From Bacteroidales bacterium (GTDB lineage Bacteria > Bacteroidota > Bacteroidia > Bacteroidales > Rikenellaceae): a stretch of DNA of 64,000 nt. The notes under the pieces are model-generated. The model made no database searches. It saw only the letters and a program-made list of their open reading frames with translations, and was not told the origin of the DNA. The translations under genes and the position numbers were made by a program. Below are positions 36,209 to 43,840 of this stretch, one piece after another (the first letter of the stretch is position 1; each line of letters begins with the position of its first letter). The stretch is taken from positions 963,888-1,027,887 of the forward strand of contig CAJSYJ010000001.1 in NCBI GenBank assembly GCA_910574205.1, read 5' to 3'.

Positions 36209-37756
36209 ATGGCAAGAGAACAAGAACGTGCGGAACTCCATCGTACGATCTGGCAGATAGCCAACGACCTGCGTGGAAGCGTCGACGGCTGGGATTTCAA
36301 AAACTACGTCTTGGGAATGTTGTTCTACCGCTTCATTTCTGAGAATATTACCGCATTTATCAATGCAGAAGAGCGGAAAGCAGGCAATACCGGCTTTGAC
36401 TATGCGGAGTGCTCGGACGAACAGGCGGAACTCGGTCGTGAAATTACCGTCAAGGAGCGGGGATTCTATATTCTTCCGTCGCAGCTTTTCGGCAATGTGC
36501 GGAAAAATGCGGCGGCCGATCCGAACCTGAACGAAACATTGAACAATATTTTCCATGCAATCGAAAACTCGGCCAAAGGTGCAGCGAGCGAAGACGATAT
36601 GAAAGGGCTCTTCGCCGATATAGACGTAAACAGCAACAAACTCGGTGCTACGGTGCAGAAACGCAACGAGACGCTGGTGAAAATTCTCGACAAAATCGGC
36701 GACATGAGACTCGGCAATCTGGCGGACAACCAAATCGACACGTTCGGCGATGCCTACGAGTTTCTGATGACGATGTACGCCAGCAATGCGGGCAAGTCTG
36801 GCGGCGAGTTTTTCACTCCGCAAGAGGTCTCTGAACTGCTCGCTCGAATTACGCTCGTCGGCAAAAAGCAGGTAAATAAGGTCTATGATCCGGCATGCGG
36901 CAGCGGCTCACTGTTGCTGAAATTCGCCAAGGTGCTGGGCAAGGAGAATGTGCGGCAGGGATTCTATGGTCAGGAAATCAACATTACGACCTACAACCTC
37001 TGTCGCATCAATATGTTCCTGCACGATATTAACTACGAGAAATTCGATATTGCACTGGGCGATACACTGCTGGCACCGAAGCACTGGGATGACGAGCCTT
37101 TCGAGTGCATCGTCTCCAACCCGCCCTATTCGATCAAATGGGTAGGCGACGAGAATCCGTTGCTTATCAACGACCCGCGTTTCTCCCCGGCCGGTATTCT
37201 CGCACCGAAAAGCAAGGCCGACCTTGCCTTTACGATGCACATGCTCTCGTGGCTGGCGACAAACGGTACGGCGGCGATCGTCGAATTCCCCGGCGTACTC
37301 TATCGTGGCGGTGCGGAGCAAAAGATTCGCAAATACCTGATCGACAACAACTACATCGACACCGTTATCCAACTTCCCGCCAACCTATTTTTCGGAGTCG
37401 GCATCGCCACCTGCATCATCGTGCTGAAAAAGAGCAAGAAGGATAACGCCACGTTATTTATCGACGCCTCCAACGAGTTCATCCACGAGGGCAACAAGAA
37501 CAAACTGTCCGATGCGAACATCGCGCGGATACTCGATGCGTTCATCGCACGCAAGGACGACGCGCATTTCGCCCGGCTGGTCGAAAACGGCAAGATTGCC
37601 GAGAACGACTACAATATTTCGGTATCGTCGTATGTCGAACAACCCGATACGCGCGAAGAGATCGATATCGACGAACTGAACAAGCGCATTGCCGAAATCG
37701 TCGCCCGCCAAAATGTTTTGCGCACAGCGATCGACGCGATTGTCGCGACTTTGTAA
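36209..37756 (+). CDS. hsdM: Type I restriction-modification methyltransferase subunit
   Basis: A 515-residue N6-adenine methylase. The N-terminal HsdM domain (DFKNYVLGMLFYRFISEN) is followed by the catalytic domain: GGEFFTPQEVSELLARI, motif I DPACGSGSLLL (227-237) and motif IV NPPYS (304-308). It forms M2S with HsdS to methylate, and R2M2S with HsdR to restrict. First enzyme gene of the operon; the rhuM-like gene starts 12 nt later. No sign of decay. Confidence 0.96.
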   Translation: MAREQERAELHRTIWQIANDLRGSVDGWDFKNYVLGMLFYRFISENITAFINAEERKAGNTGFDYAECSDEQAELGREITVKERGFYILPSQLFGNVRKNAAADPNLNETLNNIFHAIENSAKGAASEDDMKGLFADIDVNSNKLGATVQKRNETLVKILDKIGDMRLGNLADNQIDTFGDAYEFLMTMYASNAGKSGGEFFTPQEVSELLARITLVGKKQVNKVYDPACGSGSLLLKFAKVLGKENVRQGFYGQEINITTYNLCRINMFLHDINYEKFDIALGDTLLAPKHWDDEPFECIVSNPPYSIKWVGDENPLLINDPRFSPAGILAPKSKADLAFTMHMLSWLATNGTAAIVEFPGVLYRGGAEQKIRKYLIDNNYIDTVIQLPANLFFGVGIATCIIVLKKSKKDNATLFIDASNEFIHEGNKNKLSDANIARILDAFIARKDDAHFARLVENGKIAENDYNISVSSYVEQPDTREEIDIDELNKRIAEIVARQNVLRTAIDAIVATL

Positions 37757-37768
37757 AAACGAACGATT

Positions 37769-38767
37769 ATGGAAGAGAACAAAAATAATGATATTGTCAT
37801 CTACCAGACGGAAGATGGGATAACCAGAATAGAGGTCAATTTCAATAGCGATACCGTTTGGCTGTCGCAAGCACAGATCAGCGAACTTTTTCAGCGAGAA
37901 CGAAGTGTTATTACCAAGCATATCAATAATGTATTCGAGGAACGCGAACTGGACGAGGAAAGCAATGTGCAAAATTTGCACATTGCAAATTCCGATCGAC
38001 CTGTCAAGCTGTACAATCTCGATGTGATTATCTCTGTCGGATATCGCGTAAAATCCCTTCGGGGCACCCATTTCCGCCGTTGGGCCACCGAGCGGCTGAA
38101 AGAGTATATGATCAAAGGCTTCTCGATGGACGACGAGCGGCTGAAACAGATGGGCGGGGGCGGATACTGGCGCGAACTGCTCGACCGCATCCGCGATATA
38201 CGTTCGTCGGAGAAAGTGATGTATCGTCAGGTACTGGATTTATATGCTACGAGCGTCGATTACGACCCGAAAGCAGAGCAGTCCGTCAAGTTCTTCAAAA
38301 TCGTGCAGAACAAACTGCACTATGCGGCGCACGGACATACGGCTGCCGAAGTGATCTACGAACGTGCCGATGCGGACAAACCATTCATGGGTCTGACCAC
38401 TTTTGCAGGCGAGCAACCGGCGAAAACGGATGTTACGGTTGCCAAAAACTATTTGAACGAGGACGAGTTGAAAGTGTTGAACAACCTCGTGTCGGGATAT
38501 TTCGACTTTGCCGAAATACAGGCAATCCGACATAAACCGATGTATATGTCCGATTATATCCAACAACTGGATAATATCTTGACTTCGACCGGCGAAAAAT
38601 TATTGTCCGGAGCAGGGCGCGTATCCCATAAGCAGGCCGAGGAAAAAGCGATTACGGAATATCGGAAATATCAGGTCAGAACACTCTCACCCGTAGAACA
38701 AGCTTATATGGAATCAATCAAAACCCTAACCACCAAAACCTCGAAGAAGAAAGGAGGCGAGCAATGA
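37769..38767 (+). CDS. rhuM: RhuM family protein
   Basis: A 332-residue protein. DTVWLSQAQISELFQRERSVITKHINNVFEERELDE is the N-terminal DNA-binding-like region, and LDVIISVGYRVKSLRGTHFRRWATERLKEYMIKGF is the RhuM signature. It resembles the Salmonella pathogenicity island-3 protein RhuM and is often embedded in type I R-M loci of Bacteroidetes. Its role there is not established. It sits between hsdM and hsdS and overlaps hsdS by 4 nt, so it is an integral operon member. Confidence 0.9.
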   Translation: MEENKNNDIVIYQTEDGITRIEVNFNSDTVWLSQAQISELFQRERSVITKHINNVFEERELDEESNVQNLHIANSDRPVKLYNLDVIISVGYRVKSLRGTHFRRWATERLKEYMIKGFSMDDERLKQMGGGGYWRELLDRIRDIRSSEKVMYRQVLDLYATSVDYDPKAEQSVKFFKIVQNKLHYAAHGHTAAEVIYERADADKPFMGLTTFAGEQPAKTDVTVAKNYLNEDELKVLNNLVSGYFDFAEIQAIRHKPMYMSDYIQQLDNILTSTGEKLLSGAGRVSHKQAEEKAITEYRKYQVRTLSPVEQAYMESIKTLTTKTSKKKGGEQ

Positions 38768-39399
38768 GCCGTATCGAAGAAATGATTCGGGAGTTGTGCC
38801 CGAATGGGGTGGAATATAAACCGTTGGGGGATGTCTGTTTTTATCCGAAAACAAGGATTGCATATTCATCTTTGACAGTAAATAACTATGTTAGTACCGA
38901 AAATCTGCTAAGAGATAAAAAAGGTAAAACAGATGCCTGCTCAATCCCGAATGAAGGAATGGGTATTGAATTCCTTATTGGAGATATTCTCATAGGAAAT
39001 ATAAGACCGTATCTTAAAAAGATTTGGTTGGCAGATCATACCGGCGGTACAAATGGAGATGTGTTATTGTTTCGCATTAAACATCCAAATTTAACTCCTA
39101 AATTTTTGTATTATATTCTTTCATCCGACAACTTCTTTAATTTTGATAACCAATATGCTAAAGGGGCTAAAATGCCCAGAGGAGATAAAAGTAAAATACT
39201 CGAATATTTCGTTCCCATTCCACCTCTTGCAATTCAAAATGAAATAGTAAATATCCTTGATAAGTTCACTGAGTTGGAGGCCGAGTTGGAGGCCGAGTTG
39301 GAGGCCGAGTTGGAGGCTCGGCGGAAACAATATGAACACTATCGCGATAAGTTGCTGACATTCAATGAAATTACCCCCCCCCCCTCAAAAGTGAGGTGA
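38764..39399 (+). CDS. hsdS: Type I specificity subunit, N-terminal half (TRD1)
   Basis: 211 residues. It begins MSRIEEMIRELCPNGVEYKPLG, the canonical HsdS start, and contains one target-recognition domain and the central conserved helix, where four ELEA repeats (about 170-185) precede RRKQYEHYRDKLLTF. It then runs into an 11-C tract and stops 15 nt later at TGA (39397-39399). With 12 or 9 C the frame continues into the next gene, giving a full HsdS of about 411 residues. As read, the half subunit could still assemble as a homodimer-like S. Confidence 0.92.
   Translation: MSRIEEMIRELCPNGVEYKPLGDVCFYPKTRIAYSSLTVNNYVSTENLLRDKKGKTDACSIPNEGMGIEFLIGDILIGNIRPYLKKIWLADHTGGTNGDVLLFRIKHPNLTPKFLYYILSSDNFFNFDNQYAKGAKMPRGDKSKILEYFVPIPPLAIQNEIVNILDKFTELEAELEAELEAELEARRKQYEHYRDKLLTFNEITPPPSKVR
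39271..39318 (+). repeat. 12-bp x4 coding repeat in the HsdS spacer
   Basis: GAGTTGGAGGCC three times plus GAGTTGGAGGCT, encoding (ELEA)4 in the helix between the two target-recognition domains. In EcoR124-type enzymes the number of 4-residue TAEL repeats at this site sets the spacer length of the recognised sequence. Confidence 0.9.
39374..39384 (+). repeat. Poly-C(11) tract, candidate phase-variation switch
   Basis: Eleven consecutive C located between the two halves of hsdS. It keeps the halves in different frames at the length seen. Confidence 0.9.
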
Positions 39400-39995
39400 A
39401 ATGGCTGACGATGAGTGAAGTATTTGAAATAAAAAACGGTTATACACCCTCCAAAGCAAAACCGGAATATTGGACGAATGGTACGATTCCTTGGTTTCGC
39501 ATGGAAGATATTCGCACGAATGGACGGATATTGGAAGATTCGATACGACATATTACCTCCGAAGCTGTAAAGGGTGGACGATTGTTTCCTGCCAATTCGA
39601 TTATTTTAGCGACGACGGCAACAATCGGCGAACACGCTTTGATAATGATTGATTCGCTGGCAAATCAGCGATTTACGAATTTGGCAATTCGCAAATCGCT
39701 TATCAATGAATTGGATATGAAGTTTTTCTTCTACTATATGTTCATTGTCGATGAATGGTGTAAAAGCAATACGAATACATCAGGGTTTGAATCGGTCGAT
39801 ATGGTCAAGTTCAAAAAGTTGCAGATTCCTATTCCTCCAATGGAAGAGCAGCAGCGCATTGTTGCCATATTAGACAAATTCGAGACATTGGTAAATGATA
39901 TTTCTGAGGGCCTGCCCGCCGAGATTACCGCCCGCCGACAACAATACGAATATTACAGAGACAAACTATTAACCTTTACAAAGGCAACATCATGA
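39396..39995 (+). CDS. hsdS: Type I specificity subunit, C-terminal half (TRD2)
   Basis: 199 residues, possible GTG start at 39396. KWLTMSEVFEIKNGYTPSK and later NSIILATTATIGEHALI form the second target-recognition domain, then the conserved helix IPPMEEQQRIVAILDKFETL and RRQQYEYYRDKLLTF. It is in the -1 frame relative to the first half and overlaps its stop, so translation may come from reinitiation or from slippage-corrected templates. The stop overlaps the next ATG (ATGA at 39992-39995). Confidence 0.88.
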   Translation: MKWLTMSEVFEIKNGYTPSKAKPEYWTNGTIPWFRMEDIRTNGRILEDSIRHITSEAVKGGRLFPANSIILATTATIGEHALIMIDSLANQRFTNLAIRKSLINELDMKFFFYYMFIVDEWCKSNTNTSGFESVDMVKFKKLQIPIPPMEEQQRIVAILDKFETLVNDISEGLPAEITARRQQYEYYRDKLLTFTKATS

Positions 39996-40669
39996 CCAGC
40001 GAAAAAACAAAAGGTGTAATTTACATCCTGACAAATCCCTCTTTCCCGGATTTTGTCAAGATTGGCTATGCGCATAATATCGAAAGACGGCTCAAACAAT
40101 TGAACCGAAGCGAAACGATCCCTTTCGCTTTTCGAGTCTATGCCGTATACCATGTAAACAGTGAACTGACCGACAAGGAACTACACAAACTCATCGACAA
40201 GCTCAATCCCGACCTGCGAACCATTGAAAACTTTGACGGGAGAGAACGCGTAAAGGAATTTTATGCGATGTCGGTCGAAGATGCTTATGGCCTTTTGGAG
40301 TCGATCGCTAAAATCAGCGGAACACTCCACCGGTTGCAGCGCCTCACTCCCGAGGGGCACGAAATTCTGGATGAACAAATTGCCGAAGAGATCCGGGAAA
40401 CGGCAAGGCGCGGCCCTTTCAGATTCAGCTCCTGCAACATTCCGTTCGGCAGCGAGCTCTCATTCGTTGGTGATCCGAGCATAAGAGTCTCGGTTGTCGA
40501 CGATCGCCATATTGAATACAATGGAGAGACGACATCACTTTCGGCGTTGGCCCGCAAGCTAAAACAGTTCGATCATCCAGTACAAGGTACATTATGGTTC
40601 AGCTACAAAGGCGAAACACTCGTTGATCTTCGGGAGAGATTAGAGTGCCGCCCGCATTCCAAGCCATAG
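39992..40669 (+). CDS. GIY-YIG/T5orf172-type nuclease domain protein
   Basis: A 225-residue protein. The N-terminal GVIYILTNPSFPDFVKIGYAHNIERRLKQLN fits the GIY-YIG fold as found in T5orf172/MUG113 proteins (YIL and KIG strands, Arg of ERRL, His in ELHKLI, Glu in the helix VKEFY). The C-terminal ~90 residues form a separate beta-rich domain (FSSCNIPFGSELSFVGDPSIRVSV). It is translationally coupled to hsdS and lies 42 nt before hsdR. Possible accessory nuclease of the R-M locus; the role is inferred from position. Confidence 0.8.
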   Translation: MTSEKTKGVIYILTNPSFPDFVKIGYAHNIERRLKQLNRSETIPFAFRVYAVYHVNSELTDKELHKLIDKLNPDLRTIENFDGRERVKEFYAMSVEDAYGLLESIAKISGTLHRLQRLTPEGHEILDEQIAEEIRETARRGPFRFSSCNIPFGSELSFVGDPSIRVSVVDDRHIEYNGETTSLSALARKLKQFDHPVQGTLWFSYKGETLVDLRERLECRPHSKP

Positions 40670-40711
40670 TCGCAATTCTACTGGACTAACCTATTTAAAT
40701 AGAAGAACCGC

Positions 40712-43700
40712 ATGTATAAATACAACCTTGTAGCTGAAAACCCTAAAAGTACGGTCGTCAGCGACTATCAGGCAGAATACCGTACCGAGAAAGAATACCA
40801 GTCGGAGGCCGAACTCGAACGGGCTTTTATCGACCTGCTGACCGGGCAGGCTTACGATTATCTGCCGATCCACAACGAGGCGGAATTAGTCGCCAACCTG
40901 CGCAGGCAATTGGAAAAACTCAATGGCTACACCTTTACCAACGGGGAGTGGTCGCGGTTCTTTACGGGTTGTATCGCCAACAAAAACAGCGGAATCGTCG
41001 AAAAGACCGCAATCATTCAGGAGGATCACGTACAGTTGCTGACGCGCGATGACGGGACGGTCAAGAATATCTACCTGCTCGATAAGGGCAATATCCATAA
41101 TAATTCGCTCCAAGTCATCAATCAATACGAAGTCGAGAACGGAACGCGCCCGAACCGCTATGACGTTACCGTATTGGTAAACGGTCTTCCTTTGGTGCAT
41201 ATCGAGTTGAAGCGCCGCGGCGTCGACATAAAAGAGGCGTTTAACCAAATAGACCGCTACCAGCATGAGAGTTTCTGGGCGGGCTGCGGGTTGTTCGAAT
41301 ATGTGCAGTTGTTCGTTATTTCAAACGGCACCTATACCAAGTATTACAGCAACACCACACGCCAAAGCCATATCAAAGAGGCTTCGAGCGACAACAAATC
41401 CAAGAGCAGGCAGACGAGCAACAGTTTTGAATTTACCTCGTGGTGGGCAGATGCCAATAACAAGCCTATTACCGATCTGATGGGATTCGGCCGTACGTTC
41501 TTTGCCAAACATACGCTGCTCAATTTGCTGACCCGATATTGTGTATTCAGTTCCGACCGGCTGCTGCTCGTCATGCGACCTTATCAGGTTGTGGCGACAG
41601 AACGCATTCTGAACAGAATCGACATCGCCAACAGCTACAAGCGCTATGGCACGGTCGAGGGCGGCGGATACGTCTGGCATACGACGGGCAGCGGCAAGAC
41701 GCTGACCTCGTTCAAGACAGCACAGCTGGCGAGCAAGCTGAGCTACATCGACAAAGTGCTGTTCGTGGTCGACCGCAAAGACCTCGACTACCAGACCATG
41801 CGCGAATACGACAAATTCGAGCGGGGCGCAGCCAACAGCAATACGAGCACGGCGATTCTTAAACGACAGTTGGAGGATTCGGCCGCGAAAATCATCATCA
41901 CGACGATTCAGAAACTTTCGGTTTTCATCGGGCGTCACGCGGAACACCCCGTGTTCCAGCAAAAAATCGTCATCATCTTCGACGAGTGCCACCGTTCGCA
42001 GTTCGGCGATATGCACACGTCTATTACCCGAAAGTTCAAACGCTATTTCCTCTTCGGTTTTACCGGCACGCCGATATTCGCCAAAAATGCCGTAAGCGGC
42101 GGCAAACCCGATCTGCGGACTACCGAGCAGGCTTTCGGCGAACAGCTGCACACCTATACGATCGTCAATGCCATAACCGATAAGAACGTATTGCCGTTCC
42201 GCATCGAGTATATCCGTACCATCAAGGAAAAAGAGGAGATCGAAAACTCGATGGTGTGGGACATCGCTCGCGAGGAGGCTTTGGCAGATAAACGACGAAT
42301 CGCTAATATCGTCGCCTATATTCTTCAACATTTCAACCGGAAGACGAAACGCACCGCAAAATCGTATGAGTTCCATGCCGTGACCAATATCGGCGAGGTA
42401 GCATCGGCTGGTCGTCGTAATAAGGTAAAAGAGGTCAAACAGCGGACTCGTCTGACAGGTTTCAATTCGATTTTCGCCGTCTCCTCTATTGAAACGGCCA
42501 AGATGTATTACGCCGAGTTCAAACGGCAAATGGCGGAGTTACCGAGCGCGCAGCGTCTGAAAGTGGCGACCATATATAGTTTCGGTGTGAACGAAGATGC
42601 GGACGGCTTCATCATCGACGAAAACCCCGAAGATACGAGCGGTCTGGACCGAAGTTCGCGCGATTTTCTCGAAAGTGCCATCGAGGATTACAATGCGATG
42701 TTCTCGACCTCCTACGATACGTCAAGCGACAAGTTCCAGAACTATTACAAAGACGTCTCGCTCCGCATGAAGAACAGGGAGCTGGATTTGCTCATCGTCG
42801 TCAATATGTTCCTGACGGGCTTCGACGCAACAACGCTCAACACGCTCTGGGTCGATAAGAACCTGCGGATGCACGGGCTATTGCAGGCCTATTCGCGCAC
42901 GAACCGCATCCTGAACTCGATAAAGACCTTCGGCAATATCGTATGTTTCCGCAACCTCGAAACGGCTACGAACGAAAGTCTTGCCCTGTTCGGAGACAAG
43001 GAGGCGGCAGGTATCGTGCTGCTCAAAACCTTTGACGAGTATTACAACGGATACACGCAGAACGAAAAAGAGATTCGCGGTTATGCGGAATTGGTCGACG
43101 AGTTGCTGACTAAATATCCCGTTGGTGAACAGATTGTCGGAGAACAGAACAAAAAGAATTTCGTATGGCTTTACGGAGCGATTTTAAAGTTGCGGAATAT
43201 CCTTTCGACATTCGATGCTTTCACAGGTCGCGAAATTCTGACCAAGCGCGATGTGCAGGATTACCACAGTGTATATATCGACCTGTACAATGAGTTCAGA
43301 CCGAAAAAACACGAAGCCGAGCATATCAACGGCGATGTGGTGTTCGAGATGGAGCTCATCAAACAAGTGGAAGTCAATATCGACTACATTTTATCTTTGA
43401 TTCGCAAATATCACGAAGAACACCTGCAAGACAAAGAGATTATCGTGTCTATTCGCAAGGCGATCGATTCGAGCGTGGATTTGCGCAATAAGAAGGAGTT
43501 GATTGAACGATTCATCGAATCCCTGACACCTGAATCCGACGTGAACGAGGATTGGCTCGCTTATGTCGAGGAACAACGTCGTACCGAACTGGATCGAATT
43601 ATCGCCGACGAAAACTTGAACCATGACGAAGCCTATAAATTCATGGATAATGCTTTCCGCGATGGATTCGTGCAGACGACGGGAACGGCTATAACCAAAG

Positions 43701-43828
43701 TGCTGCCTCCCGTCTCCCGCTTCACGCCTACCGGCGACCGCACGAAGAATCGTGAAGCCGTCATCGACCGGCTGACCGCATTCTTCAATCGGTTCTGGGA
43801 TATAATATCATCTACCAACCAAAACTAA
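40712..43828 (+). CDS. hsdR: Type I restriction endonuclease subunit
   Basis: A 1038-residue EcoR124-like HsdR. The nuclease PD-ExK motif is RYDVTVLVNGLPLVHIELK with D151, E165 and K167. The motor has Walker A HTTGSGKT (323-330), DECHRSQFGD (424-433) and GFTGTP. The C-terminal helical domain, which binds the M2S core, is present. It cleaves DNA after ATP-driven translocation. Full length, no frame damage. The following gene starts 12 nt after the stop. Confidence 0.96.
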   Translation: MYKYNLVAENPKSTVVSDYQAEYRTEKEYQSEAELERAFIDLLTGQAYDYLPIHNEAELVANLRRQLEKLNGYTFTNGEWSRFFTGCIANKNSGIVEKTAIIQEDHVQLLTRDDGTVKNIYLLDKGNIHNNSLQVINQYEVENGTRPNRYDVTVLVNGLPLVHIELKRRGVDIKEAFNQIDRYQHESFWAGCGLFEYVQLFVISNGTYTKYYSNTTRQSHIKEASSDNKSKSRQTSNSFEFTSWWADANNKPITDLMGFGRTFFAKHTLLNLLTRYCVFSSDRLLLVMRPYQVVATERILNRIDIANSYKRYGTVEGGGYVWHTTGSGKTLTSFKTAQLASKLSYIDKVLFVVDRKDLDYQTMREYDKFERGAANSNTSTAILKRQLEDSAAKIIITTIQKLSVFIGRHAEHPVFQQKIVIIFDECHRSQFGDMHTSITRKFKRYFLFGFTGTPIFAKNAVSGGKPDLRTTEQAFGEQLHTYTIVNAITDKNVLPFRIEYIRTIKEKEEIENSMVWDIAREEALADKRRIANIVAYILQHFNRKTKRTAKSYEFHAVTNIGEVASAGRRNKVKEVKQRTRLTGFNSIFAVSSIETAKMYYAEFKRQMAELPSAQRLKVATIYSFGVNEDADGFIIDENPEDTSGLDRSSRDFLESAIEDYNAMFSTSYDTSSDKFQNYYKDVSLRMKNRELDLLIVVNMFLTGFDATTLNTLWVDKNLRMHGLLQAYSRTNRILNSIKTFGNIVCFRNLETATNESLALFGDKEAAGIVLLKTFDEYYNGYTQNEKEIRGYAELVDELLTKYPVGEQIVGEQNKKNFVWLYGAILKLRNILSTFDAFTGREILTKRDVQDYHSVYIDLYNEFRPKKHEAEHINGDVVFEMELIKQVEVNIDYILSLIRKYHEEHLQDKEIIVSIRKAIDSSVDLRNKKELIERFIESLTPESDVNEDWLAYVEEQRRTELDRIIADENLNHDEAYKFMDNAFRDGFVQTTGTAITKVLPPVSRFTPTGDRTKNREAVIDRLTAFFNRFWDIISSTNQN

Positions 43829-43840
43829 ACCAGCCTTATT

